From an uncultured Phycisphaerales bacterium (lineage in GTDB: Bacteria; Planctomycetota; Phycisphaerae; WQYP01): a DNA stretch of 64,000 nt. Positions 35,157 to 43,420 of the stretch are shown in pieces. The stretch lies in NCBI GenBank assembly GCA_903845195.1, contig CAIMWO010000024.1, positions 1-64,000 on the forward strand, read 5' to 3'. The notes under the pieces are model-generated. The model was given only the letters and a program-made list of their open reading frames with translations. It searched no databases and had not been told where the DNA came from. Both the position numbers and the translations under genes were made by a program. Every line of letters begins with the position of its first letter. Position 1 is the first letter of the stretch.

Positions 35157-35382
35157 CCCTTGCGACCGCCGCCGCGCGGCACCAATCGGCACGTTGGGAT
35201 TTGCCTCCCAACCCCAAATCCGTTAATAATACCCCCATTGACGGCTTCGGCCGTGGTTGAGGTTCCCGAATGACGGACAATCGCCACAATTAGTCGCTCC
35301 CGCATCAGTCAGAGCATTCCTCTGTCCTGCGCGGCGGCGTCTCGTTGTGGCGACATCGTTTTTGCACCCGTCTGACTTCCAC

Positions 35383-35420
35383 CTTCTTGCTTCTTGATTC
35401 TTGCTTCTCTTCTTCTCTCT
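35383..35420 (+). repeat. Dispersed CTTGCTTCTTG-type repeat, copy 3
   Basis: CTTCTTGCTTCTTGATTC then TTGCTTCTC ends 15 bases before the GTG of aspS. It is closely matched by copies at 24271-24305 and, in reverse, 8301-8343. Confidence 0.45.
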
Positions 35421-35434
35421 CATGAGGTGTCCCC

Positions 35435-37237
35435 GTGGCCTTCAAACGCTCCCACTCCTGCGGCGTCCTTCGTAAATCCGATGTCGGCACCCAAGTCGCA
35501 CTCGCCGGCTGGGTCAACGCTTACCGCGACCACGGCGGCGTCGCCTTCGTCGACCTCCGCGATCGCCAGGGCATCACGCAGGTCGTTTTCCATCCCGACT
35601 ACAAAGAAGCCCACGACATCGGCCGCGCTCTCCGCAACGAAGACGTCGTCGCCGTCAAAGGCACCGTCCGCGCCCGCGAAGAAGGCAAGACCAACCCGAA
35701 AATGGTCACCGGCGAAATCGAAATCGTCGTCACCTCCGCCGAACTCATCAACAAGTCCGACGCGCCCCCCTTCACCCCCGGCCAGCGCGATGTGGTCTCC
35801 GAAGACACGCGCCTCAAGTACCGCTACCTCGACATCCGCCGCAAGGAAATGACCGACGCCCTCGTCACCCGCCACAAAATCGTCAAGATCATGCGCGACT
35901 ACTGCGACGCCCACGGCTTCATCGAGATCGAAACCCCCATCCTTTATAAATCCACACCCGAAGGCGCCCGCGAATTCCTCGTCCCCTCACGCCTCCACGC
36001 CGGCGAATTCTATGCCCTCCCGCAATCCCCCCAGCTCTTCAAACAGGTCCTCATGGTCGGCGGCATGGAACGCTACATGCAGATCGCACGCTGCTTCCGC
36101 GATGAGGACCTCCGCGCCGATCGCCAACCCGAATTCACCCAGCTCGATCTCGAAATGTCCTTCATCGATCGCGAAGATATCATCGAACTCATCAGCGGCC
36201 TCATCGTCCGCCTCTGGAAAGAAGTCCTCAACATCGAACTCCCCGCCACCTTCCTCCGCATGACCTACCAGGAATGCATGGACCGCTTCGGCATCGACCG
36301 GCCCGACCTCCGCTACGGCCTCGAACTCAAAGACGTCTCCGACTGGGCCAACTCCACCGATGCCACCGTCTTCAAGTCCGTCGTTGGAGCCGGCGGCCAT
36401 GTCAAACTCATCACCGTCCCCGGCGGCGGCACATCGCTGACCCGCAAAGCCCTCGACGCCCTCACCGAAGAAGCCAAAAAGTTCGGCGCCAAGGGCCTCG
36501 CCTACCTCAAACTCGGCGGCGACGCCGGCGCCGGCAAGATGTCCGGCCCCATCGCCAAGTTCGTCAATGAAGAAAAACAGGCTGAGCTCCGCAACCTCGC
36601 CTCCGCGGCCGATGGCGATGTCATCCTCTTCTGTGCCGACAAACTCGATGTCACCTACCGGGTCCTGGGCGAACTGCGCCAGAACATCGCCCGCCAACTC
36701 AACATGATTCCCGAAGGCGGGGGGGGGCAGTGGAAATTCCTCTGGGTCATCGATTTCCCCTCGTTCGATTACGATGCCGCCACCCAGCGCCACATCGCCA
36801 AGCACCATCCCTTCACCGCCCCGCGGGATGAAGATATTGCCCTGCTCGATACCGATCCCACCAAGGTCCACGCCAAGGCCTACGACATCGTCCTCAACGG
36901 CATCGAACTCGGCGGCGGCTCCATCCGTATCCACCAGAAGGATGTACAGTCGAAAGTCTTCGGCCTCCTGGGCATCTCGCCCGAAGACGCCCAGAAAAAA
37001 TTCGCCTTCCTCCTCGATGCCCTCCGCTTCGGCGCCCCGCCCCACGGCGGCATCGCCCTGGGCGTCGACCGCCTCGTCATGCTCATGCTCAACCGCCAAT
37101 CCATCCGCGACGTCATCGCGTTCCCCAAAACCCAGTCCGGCACCGACCTCATGACCGAAGCCCCCAGCCCCGTCGAACCCAAACAACTCGTGGACCTCTC
37201 CATCGCCACCATCGCCCCCCCATCGCCGAAAAAGTAG
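35435..37237 (+). CDS. aspS: Aspartate-tRNA ligase (bacterial type)
   Basis: Charges tRNA-Asp with aspartate. 600 residues from the GTG at 35435, with GAGGTG nearby upstream. It has the anticodon-binding OB fold at the N-terminus ([20 protein letters not shown]), the class II catalytic domain with motif 2 [20 protein letters not shown] and motif 3 [16 protein letters not shown], and an insertion (GAD-type) domain between them, which together mark the bacterial form. A perfect 14-bp hairpin 23 bases after the stop would end transcription. Confidence 0.97.
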   Translation: MAFKRSHSCGVLRKSDVGTQVALAGWVNAYRDHGGVAFVDLRDRQGITQVVFHPDYKEAHDIGRALRNEDVVAVKGTVRAREEGKTNPKMVTGEIEIVVTSAELINKSDAPPFTPGQRDVVSEDTRLKYRYLDIRRKEMTDALVTRHKIVKIMRDYCDAHGFIEIETPILYKSTPEGAREFLVPSRLHAGEFYALPQSPQLFKQVLMVGGMERYMQIARCFRDEDLRADRQPEFTQLDLEMSFIDREDIIELISGLIVRLWKEVLNIELPATFLRMTYQECMDRFGIDRPDLRYGLELKDVSDWANSTDATVFKSVVGAGGHVKLITVPGGGTSLTRKALDALTEEAKKFGAKGLAYLKLGGDAGAGKMSGPIAKFVNEEKQAELRNLASAADGDVILFCADKLDVTYRVLGELRQNIARQLNMIPEGGGGQWKFLWVIDFPSFDYDAATQRHIAKHHPFTAPRDEDIALLDTDPTKVHAKAYDIVLNGIELGGGSIRIHQKDVQSKVFGLLGISPEDAQKKFAFLLDALRFGAPPHGGIALGVDRLVMLMLNRQSIRDVIAFPKTQSGTDLMTEAPSPVEPKQLVDLSIATIAPPSPKK

Positions 37238-37260
37238 ACGATGTCCCCCAACTCGGGTGC

Positions 37261-37295
37261 CATGGTCTTGGCACAATCTCGGTGCCAAGACCATG
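37261..37295 (+). terminator. Strong hairpin downstream of aspS
   Basis: A perfect 14-bp stem (37261-37274 with 37282-37295) with a 7-base loop starts 23 bases after the aspS stop. A T-run is lacking, so Rho-independent action is uncertain. Confidence 0.5.
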
Positions 37296-37346
37296 CCGCC
37301 GACCGCTCAATGCTCGCTCACCATTGAAACTTAAGAGCAACAAGCC

Positions 37347-37700
37347 ATGCACATTCTCCCCCGCCGCACCAATCTCCGCATCCTCTGCCTCCGCCCGCAG
37401 ATACTCCTCCTCGCCTACTGGCCCGCCCTGCTCATTCTCTGCGCCGCCGCCACCGCCGACGCCCTCACCACGCTCCGCAACATGCAACTCTACGGCCCGG
37501 AGATCGAACTCCATCTCGTCCAACGCCTCGTCACCGAAATCCTCGGCATCACCTTCGGCGTCCCCGCCGCCAAACTCATTCAACTCGCCTTCGTCCTCTT
37601 CGTCGCCGCCTGGTGGCGCCCCTGGTGCCTCTGGATCCTCTGGTCCTGCGCCGCCCTCTACACCCTCGCCGCCCTCAGCAACCATTTCCTCTGGCTCTAA
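37347..37700 (+). CDS. Small membrane protein, DUF5658-like
   Basis: A 117-residue protein with three hydrophobic helices (about 22-38, 76-88, 93-112), beginning MHILPRRTNLRILCLRPQ. The segment ATADALTTLRNMQLYGPE resembles the DALLTL start of DUF5658-type proteins, but the resemblance is partial. The ATG has no clear ribosome site. It follows aspS by about 110 bases, on the far side of the hairpin. Role unknown. Confidence 0.55.
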   Translation: MHILPRRTNLRILCLRPQILLLAYWPALLILCAAATADALTTLRNMQLYGPEIELHLVQRLVTEILGITFGVPAAKLIQLAFVLFVAAWWRPWCLWILWSCAALYTLAALSNHFLWL

Positions 37701-38007
37701 TCCCTCCCCATCTTCCCGGCACCATGGCACGAAGGACGACGACGTAAATTAGCCACAAATGAACACCAAGAAACACGAATGGGCCTTGTGGTGCAGACTT
37801 CCAGCTTCCAAGTCTGCAGCGGGGATTTTTAACCACAGAGGGTACGGGGGAGCACGGAGATTGGGGCGATTTGAAAAACGAGAGCATTTGTGGAAACTGG
37901 CCGTGGGATTGGATGAATGATAGGAAATTTGATTTCACGGAGGGGACGCGGCGGGGCCGAGGGGGTGAGGGGTTTTCAATACAGTACGCCGAATTTCTCG
38001 GCCTTTT
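37701..38007. other. Non-coding segment at the start of the accessory island
   Basis: No gene seen. It has a hairpin at 37792-37818 (9-bp stem TGCAGACTT/AAGTCTGCA with a 9-base loop) followed by a short T-run, a degenerate element with GCCACAAATGAACACC (37752-37767), another with CCACAGAGG (37834-37842), and the first copy of a ~62-bp repeat at 37918-37979. Reverse complements of the two degenerate elements recur at 40.6 and 41.1 kb. Confidence 0.5.
37918..37979 (+). repeat. ~62-bp direct repeat, left copy
   Basis: It begins TGATAGGAAATTTGAT, continues GAGGGGACG and a GGGGCCGAGGGGG core, and ends GGGGTTTTCAA. It matches 39480-39540 with about 10 differences. The pair brackets the HNH-type gene. 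Confidence 0.6.
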
Positions 38008-38280
38008 TCAGTAACCTTTTCGGCGGGGCTGTGGGGTTACGCTCTCGCGCTTCCTTCGGCCTCTTAGCCACCGGATTAGTAACCATGGGGCAATCGCTGC
38101 CAAAAAGAGCCCGTCCACAAAAGAGAATCGCTGAAAAACCCATATCTTCCATCGGTGCGTTTGGTTGTAACGGTAGTTAATTACAGGGGAGATTACGAAA
38201 GACCACGCAATGGCAAACCACAGGCACGCTATGAGCCACGCCTTGATACCGATCCACACATATTCCAAAGCGATCCGCAT
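38008..38280 (-). CDS. Small two-helix membrane protein (tentative)
   Basis: A 90-residue open frame starting ATG 38278-38280. There are two hydrophobic stretches (about 9-33 and 57-70), a Trp/Arg-rich tail and no ribosome site of note. Nothing like it was recognised. It lies in the repeat-rich island on the opposite strand to the HNH gene. It could be a chance frame; the membrane-helix pattern and length favour a real gene. Confidence 0.4.
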   Translation of the reverse strand: MRIALEYVWIGIKAWLIACLWFAIAWSFVISPVINYRYNQTHRWKIWVFQRFSFVDGLFLAAIAPWLLIRWLRGRRKRESVTPQPRRKGY

Positions 38281-38426
38281 GGGCCCACATTATCTCGCCC
38301 GAACGGCTGGGGCAATTAGATTTTTGTGAATGCGGATGCGATGATGAAAGGTGAGGTGTTTTGAGGGCGAGGTAGTATCTGGATATAATGCCCTCGATCA
38401 CTGCGACTTAAACTTGAGACAAAAGA

Positions 38427-39422
38427 ATGTCGAGGCGAGCTGAGCGTGAACGGCGCATGCTCTTCGATGTGTATTCGAAGAACGCGGAATTGTTCGATGA
38501 AAAGTACAAGGGCCTTTTTGTCTGTCCGCTGTGTCTCCGTGCCTTCAACCAGCAGGGGCTCGGGGGACTAATCGCGGGAAATAAGGTTCAACCTTTCCTT
38601 GCCCTTGCCCATTTATTTCCAGAAGCCTTGGGAGGAAAACTCACCACGCTCTCCTGTCGAGACTGTGAGTGCGGGATGGGCACGAAATACGAAAAACAGT
38701 TAGTAGAGCATTTCGCTGCGATGGAGTGCGTTGAAGGCAGTGGTAAACGCCGAGCGAGGATCGAGACCCCCGTTGGACCCTTGGCAGCGACCTTCGAATG
38801 GAAGGATGGGAAATTCGAGATTAACGCACATTACAAGAACAACAACCCAGTAACGATGCGGCAGGCTCTGGGGCAAACATTCAAGGACGGCAAAGGAACC
38901 ATTACCATCGAAGGAGCAAATTGGAAGTTTGCGCGGCTGGGGTTTCTTCACGGGGCTTATCTCGCCATGTTCAAAATGTATGGCTACGAATACCTCGCGA
39001 CCCAGGCTGCGATGGCACTTCGGAAGTTGCTCATCGATGACCCCACCGCGACAACAGCGCCATACCGCTTCGTTTATGTGGAGTCATGGAACGGCACCTC
39101 TAGCATTAGACACGAATCAGTTGGAACTGTTCGCGTGAACGGGACTCTCCTTTGTAACGCCGCCGTTTTCAAGGCTCCGACAAAAAGGCATTTTGCGACG
39201 GTCATCATGTTGCCGGGGTTTGGGCCCGAGCATGAAAGGCGATTCGAAGAACAGTTGCTGGAGGATAAGGAGACACAATTCGACTATACGCCGATCCCAT
39301 GGGACAAGGCTAACGAGTGGCTCAAGGATCCGGATTTTTTTGGAAGTGGACACCACTTTTGGAAAGGTGCTTCCGAGGATGAAAGTCCTTTTCCAAACCC
39401 TGCGGAACGCGGCGACGGTTAG
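38427..39422 (+). CDS. HNH-type nuclease domain protein (candidate)
   Basis: A 331-residue protein. Residues about 30-90 have a zinc-ribbon/HNH layout: CPLC (33-36), LAHLFPEALGGKLTTL (His about 62) and CRDCECGMGTKYEKQL (77-92). The AH(I/L)xPExLGG...CxxC pattern is that of HNH nucleases, which nick or cut nucleic acids. The remaining ~240 residues have no domain I recognise. The gene is AT-richer than aspS and pyk and sits between two copies of a ~62-bp repeat, suggesting horizontal acquisition. A DNA-modification partner is not adjacent. Confidence 0.6.
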   Translation: MSRRAERERRMLFDVYSKNAELFDEKYKGLFVCPLCLRAFNQQGLGGLIAGNKVQPFLALAHLFPEALGGKLTTLSCRDCECGMGTKYEKQLVEHFAAMECVEGSGKRRARIETPVGPLAATFEWKDGKFEINAHYKNNNPVTMRQALGQTFKDGKGTITIEGANWKFARLGFLHGAYLAMFKMYGYEYLATQAAMALRKLLIDDPTATTAPYRFVYVESWNGTSSIRHESVGTVRVNGTLLCNAAVFKAPTKRHFATVIMLPGFGPEHERRFEEQLLEDKETQFDYTPIPWDKANEWLKDPDFFGSGHHFWKGASEDESPFPNPAERGDG

Positions 39423-39479
39423 TATGGCTTGCGAGGCGTTCACTCATGCTAACTGGCCTTCATCATGGTGACTTTGAAC

Positions 39480-39540
39480 TGATAGGCAATTTGATCTGGC
39501 GTAGGGGACGAGGCGGGGCGGAGGGGGCGGGGGTTTTCAA
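39480..39540 (+). repeat. ~62-bp direct repeat, right copy
   Basis: It begins TGATAGGCAATTTGATC, continues GTAGGGGACG and ends GGGGGTTTTCAA; about 10 differences from 37918-37979. Its last bases overlap the stop of the 241-aa minus-strand gene. Confidence 0.6.
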
Positions 39541-40262
39541 ATCGTCTTCATATTTCTAATTTCGCCAGATGTTACGTAGATATTCAGGGCAATCGAATCC
39601 GCTATGAAGGTTGTTTGGAGAATCACGTTGCCATCTTCGGTGTCCCAGACATACAGCCCCTGCCGCTCTTCGGAGGGGGTGCCGAGTTGAAGATCGCAAC
39701 GCTTAAAAGCCGCCTCAATAATTGGGTCAGCCTCCTCCCAGCCCTCCATCCGGAGGAATGCAGCCAACTTGTAAGGCCGTTCATTTATCATTCCTATCAT
39801 CACGTCCCAGCGATGACCAACAAACTCAGCCGGTGGTGCATGGTAGATTGCTTCTCCCACGAAATGGCGAGGAAAGACGCGATATTCGTCGTGTGTAAGT
39901 TCTCTGAGCGTGGTCCCCGGAGGATGAGGTCTGTCCAAGCGATAGTTGTCCAGAGCAAAGCCCATCGCTGAGGTGAGTCCACGTCTAATGAAGGGACCGC
40001 CCGGACAACTGGATTCGAAGTACACAAAAACCTTGGGAGCGTATTCGGGAGCGCCCTTGATGAAGGACACCGCCGTTTCATAACAAGGATTGGCGGCGAA
40101 GGCGTGCCATCCATCTACAAATTCGGTCTTATACGTAATTTGCCCACCTTGTGCCTCTGCATCGCGATTGGCGAATCGCAGAAACTCCGCCAGTTCCCGT
40201 CGGGCCCGAAAGAGATTTGATCGCTGGATAGTCCGTTTCCAGCCCCACGGGAGACCTTTCAT
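39537..40262 (-). CDS. Protein of unknown function in the accessory island
   Basis: A 241-residue protein. The start is the ATG at 40260-40262 (MKGLPWGW), with AAAGGAAC five bases upstream. It has an Arg-rich N-terminal helix, a central mixed region rich in aromatic residues (VFVYFESSCPGGPFIRRG, HDEYRVFPRHFVGE), and a C-terminal beta-rich part (QGLYVWDTEDGNVILQTTF). No membrane helix or signal is seen. It lies next to the IS110-type remnant. No family recognised. Confidence 0.6.
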   Translation of the reverse strand: MKGLPWGWKRTIQRSNLFRARRELAEFLRFANRDAEAQGGQITYKTEFVDGWHAFAANPCYETAVSFIKGAPEYAPKVFVYFESSCPGGPFIRRGLTSAMGFALDNYRLDRPHPPGTTLRELTHDEYRVFPRHFVGEAIYHAPPAEFVGHRWDVMIGMINERPYKLAAFLRMEGWEEADPIIEAAFKRCDLQLGTPSEERQGLYVWDTEDGNVILQTTFIADSIALNIYVTSGEIRNMKTI

Positions 40263-40291
40263 GGCGTTCCTTTCCTGCTTTGAAAATAACA

Positions 40292-40540
40292 TCATGCGGC
40301 TTGGTCCGCCTGCGCCAGTGTAACCTTATGGCCGAGGGATTCCAGCCGTTTGACGAGGTACGTAGTCAGCCGGAGCGGCTGAAGTTTATCCAGATAATCC
40401 GGGCCGAGTTCCTGGTAATCTACGCCTTCCTTGAGCATATGGTACATACTCACCAGCATGGTGTGGCCCAGCGCTGGCGGAGGAGGCGGTCGGGCAACGT
40501 CGGGGGCGGAGCGGGCGCGGTTGCGGTTGCCCCACTCCGC
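40292..40540 (-). pseudogene. Remnant of an IS110-family transposase (C-terminal end)
   Basis: The minus-strand frame carries ALGHTMLVSMYHMLKEG, then YQELGPDYLDKL and LVKRLESLGHKVTL. This is the usual end of IS110-type transposases (GHxILVxxYHxL, YxxLGxDYxxx, RLExLGxxVTL). Upstream the frame loses similarity and there is no DEDD catalytic part, so it is a decayed copy. Confidence 0.65.
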
Positions 40541-40543
40541 CAC

Positions 40544-41481
40544 CCATCACCCTACCGCCACGCTGAAGCTGTGAACTCCAAACGTGAACTCCGAACCTTG
40601 CCGTTCGTCCCATCCTCTCCGTGTCCCCCGTGCTCCGTGGTGAAAAACGTTGGGCATTCGACAATAGGAAATAGGCATTCGGAAATCGGAAATGAAAAAG
40701 GGGCAGGCGCACCTCACGGTGCGTCCCCCCCGTCTACCGTCTACAAACTGCAAAAAATCACTTCAAATCATTCAAAAACACTTCAAAACACCTCCAAAAG
40801 CGCGCCAAAATGGTTCCAAATCGCGCCGTTTTCCCCCTCCGAATTGATCGTCCCTCCCCACTCCCTCTCCCCGCCATTCTGAATTCCGAACTCCGAATTC
40901 TGAATTCGTCTCCCCCCCATCGCCAAAACGCCCTCACATCTGTGCGCAACCATATAACCCGCCATCCTCCCCAAAAGAAAAATAATCCCATCGCTAACTC
41001 CCGCCCCTCCCAACACCTACGAACTCCCCCTTCCATACTTGTGCGCACAAACATGGTCCTCCGCCCTTATATAGAAAGGCCGACAATGCATCCACTGACC
41101 ACTCAACTCATTCGTGTCAATTTGTGCCCATTTGTGGTCCGTTCACGTGGTCCCTCCGTCTTTGAAAATTGTAAATTGAAAATTGAAAATTCCGCCCATG
41201 CTCCTTCGTGTCTTCGCGGCTTCGTGGTTCAAATCCAGCCCCTCTCGCAAAAAACCTGCGCATCTCCCTCCCCCAAAAACCCCTCCTCACCCAACCCCAT
41301 GAACCCCTGTGACTTACAAAACCAAACCCAAAAATCCCCGCTGCGCAGGTGCGCAAAAAAGCCTGCGCATCTCCCCCCAAAAATCTGCGCAGGTGCGCAA
41401 ACTACCCCTCGTTCGAATTCGACTTTCGTGGCGCGCCACTCTATCCTTTACGCATCCCCGAACTGTTTAAAAAAGATAGAA
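40544..41481. other. ~940-bp non-coding, repeat-rich region before pyk
   Basis: No believable gene. It holds degenerate simple-motif repeats: CCGTGCTCCGTGGTG near 40630, CATTCTGAATTCCGAA near 40880, ATTCGTGTCAATTTGTG near 41109, AATTGTAAATTGAAAATTG near 41165, and eight TGCGCA sites between 40943 and 41399. A 12-bp palindrome TTGTGCGCACAA is at 41039-41050. The plus strand here is C-rich; the switch to G-rich comes in pyk. Confidence 0.5.
41341..41401 (+). repeat. Two exact 17-bp repeats, 44 bp apart
   Basis: CTGCGCAGGTGCGCAAA occurs at 41341-41357 and 41385-41401, with a related GCGCATCTCCCCCC segment between. This is part of the TGCGCA-rich cluster. Role unknown. Confidence 0.6.
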
Positions 41482-42915
41482 ATGAGCATGAAACGACCGC
41501 GGACTAAGATCGTCGTGACTTTGGGGCCGGCTTCGGCTTCGCCGGAAGTGTTTGCCAAGCTCGTGGATGCCGGCATTTCCGTCGCCCGGCTCAACTTTTC
41601 CCACGGCACCAACGAGCAAAAGAAACAATACCTCGACACCATCCGCGTCTGTTCGATGAATCGCCCGGTGGCGATCATGGCCGATTTGTGCGGGCCGAAG
41701 ATCCGCATCGGCCAGATTGTCGACAACGCAATGCCGCTGGAGGCGGGGGACACGGTCACGATTCAGCGTGAGCCGCTGGTGGGGCAGAAGTTTGTGATTT
41801 CATCGAATTATGCGTGCCTGGTGGACGACCTGCAGGTGGGTCAGCGGGTGCTGATCGACGACGGGGCGATCCGGATGATCGTAATGGAGAAGATGGCCAA
41901 TGCCGTGAAGTGCCAGGTGACGACCGGGGGGATTTTGCAGTCGAACAAGGGTTTAAATCTGCCCAGCACGCACGTGAATCTGCCGTCGATCACGGACAAG
42001 GATTGGCGGGATGTGGATTTTGCGATTGAGAACAAGCTGGATTACATCGCGCTGTCGTTCGTGCGGTTTGCCGATGACATCCGGGCGCTCAGGAAGTACC
42101 TGGACAGCCGCGGCGCGCGGATTCACATCATCGCCAAGATCGAGATGCCGCAGGCGGTGGAGAATCTGCAATCGATCGTGGAGGTCTCGGACGCGGTGCT
42201 GGTGGCGCGCGGGGACCTGGGGGTGGAGATGGACCTGACGGCCGTGCCGATCATTCAAAAAGAGATCGTGGCGGCAGCGCACGAGGCGGGCAAGCCGGTG
42301 ATCGTGGCGACGCAGATGCTGCAGAGCATGGTGGACAACCCGACGCCGACGCGGGCGGAAGTTTCGGATGTGGCCAATGCGATTTTTGACGGGGCCGACG
42401 CGGTGATGCTGTCGGGTGAGACGGCGGTGGGCAAGTATCCGGCCGGTGCGGTGCTGGTGCTGACGGAGATTGCGCAGCACACGGAGGAGTACATATTCCG
42501 CAAGGGGATGCAGCCGCCGCCGCCGAAGCTTTTGCAGATGGTGCATCATCGGACGGCGGCAATCGCGCACGGGGCGCGGGCCATCGTGCAGGACATCAAC
42601 GCGAAGCTGGTGGTGGTATGGTCGCAGGCGGGCGGTTCGGCGCGGTACTTGTCGAAGAATCGCTTTGCAGTGCCGATCGTGGCGCTAGCGACGGATACGG
42701 CGGCCGTGCGGCGGATGGCGTTGTACTACGGGATCATTCCGCTGCAGGCGGAGATTCCGGGGCATTTCGATGATTTGCCGCTGCTGGTGGATCGGATCTG
42801 CGCGGAGAACCAGTTTGCCGAGCCGGGCGATCGGGTGATCATCGCGGCGGGAGCGCCGCTGGGGATCGTGGGGGTGACGAATAGTTTGTCGGTGCACACG
42901 GTGGGAAAAGTGTGA
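41482..42915 (+). CDS. pyk: Pyruvate kinase
   Basis: Transfers phosphate from phosphoenolpyruvate to ADP in the last step of glycolysis. The start is the ATG at 41482 (MSMKRPRTKI), 477 residues, the usual length. It shows RTKIVVTLGPAS, the N-domain ARLNFSHG (ATP-site Arg/Asn), the catalytic lysine in IIAKIEMPQAVEN (Lys about 219), the metal-binding Glu and Asp in VARGDLGVEM, VIVATQMLQSM and AVMLSGETAVGKYP. The C-terminal part is a PK-C domain. Wobble bases change from C-rich to G-rich at about 41640, inside the gene. Confidence 0.95.
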   Translation: MSMKRPRTKIVVTLGPASASPEVFAKLVDAGISVARLNFSHGTNEQKKQYLDTIRVCSMNRPVAIMADLCGPKIRIGQIVDNAMPLEAGDTVTIQREPLVGQKFVISSNYACLVDDLQVGQRVLIDDGAIRMIVMEKMANAVKCQVTTGGILQSNKGLNLPSTHVNLPSITDKDWRDVDFAIENKLDYIALSFVRFADDIRALRKYLDSRGARIHIIAKIEMPQAVENLQSIVEVSDAVLVARGDLGVEMDLTAVPIIQKEIVAAAHEAGKPVIVATQMLQSMVDNPTPTRAEVSDVANAIFDGADAVMLSGETAVGKYPAGAVLVLTEIAQHTEEYIFRKGMQPPPPKLLQMVHHRTAAIAHGARAIVQDINAKLVVVWSQAGGSARYLSKNRFAVPIVALATDTAAVRRMALYYGIIPLQAEIPGHFDDLPLLVDRICAENQFAEPGDRVIIAAGAPLGIVGVTNSLSVHTVGKV

Positions 42916-42979
42916 GGGCGAGTCTTGAGGCGTGAGTCTTGGTTTGACAAGGTTGGGGGATGGCGTGAAGATTCTCCGC

Positions 42980-43360
42980 ATGAAACGAATTGTTTTGACA
43001 GTGTTGGTATTGGCGTTTGCGGCGACGATATGTGCGGGCTGCAAGACGCGCAAGCGATTTCCGGATCCGGATCCGGGTTGGCATTCGGCGGATTACACGG
43101 TGCTCTTCGGACGCCTGCAGCGTGTGCCGTCGCGCGTGGCGGATAATGCGCCGGTGTGGGTGTTGCGATTTGGCATGGGGCGCGATGCGTACCACGGGGA
43201 AGTGGCGCTCACTCCGGCTGAGCGCATGGCCGGATATAACGGCGGGGAACTGGTGGAAGTCCGCGGCAGCCTGAAAGCCGATTTCAACAGCCCGGATTAC
43301 TCGGGGACCGGGTTTGACGTGCAGTCGATTCGGATCTGGGCGGGGTATGTGGGGAAGTGA
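42980..43360 (+). CDS. Small lipoprotein of unknown function
   Basis: A 126-residue protein. The ATG at 42980 (MKRIVLTVLVLAF) starts a signal that ends in CAGC (Cys about 21); the -3 residue is Cys, which is unusual for a lipobox. The mature part is rich in Asp/Gly and may be a beta-sandwich-like domain, with PVWVLRFGMGRDAYHGEV and VRGSLKADFNSPDYSGTG. No family recognised. It follows pyk by 64 bases and may share its transcript. Confidence 0.65.
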   Translation: MKRIVLTVLVLAFAATICAGCKTRKRFPDPDPGWHSADYTVLFGRLQRVPSRVADNAPVWVLRFGMGRDAYHGEVALTPAERMAGYNGGELVEVRGSLKADFNSPDYSGTGFDVQSIRIWAGYVGK

Positions 43361-43420
43361 GTCTTGGTTAATTGGTTAAATCGTTAATTGGGACTTCGAG
43401 AGATCGGACGGAAGCGAGGA

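Noticed and set aside
40544-41481. tRNA, CRISPR or a classical DnaA-box origin in the non-coding island DNA.
   Set aside because: No cloverleaf, no regular repeat-spacer array and no TTATCCACA was found; the TGCGCA cluster is reported on its own.
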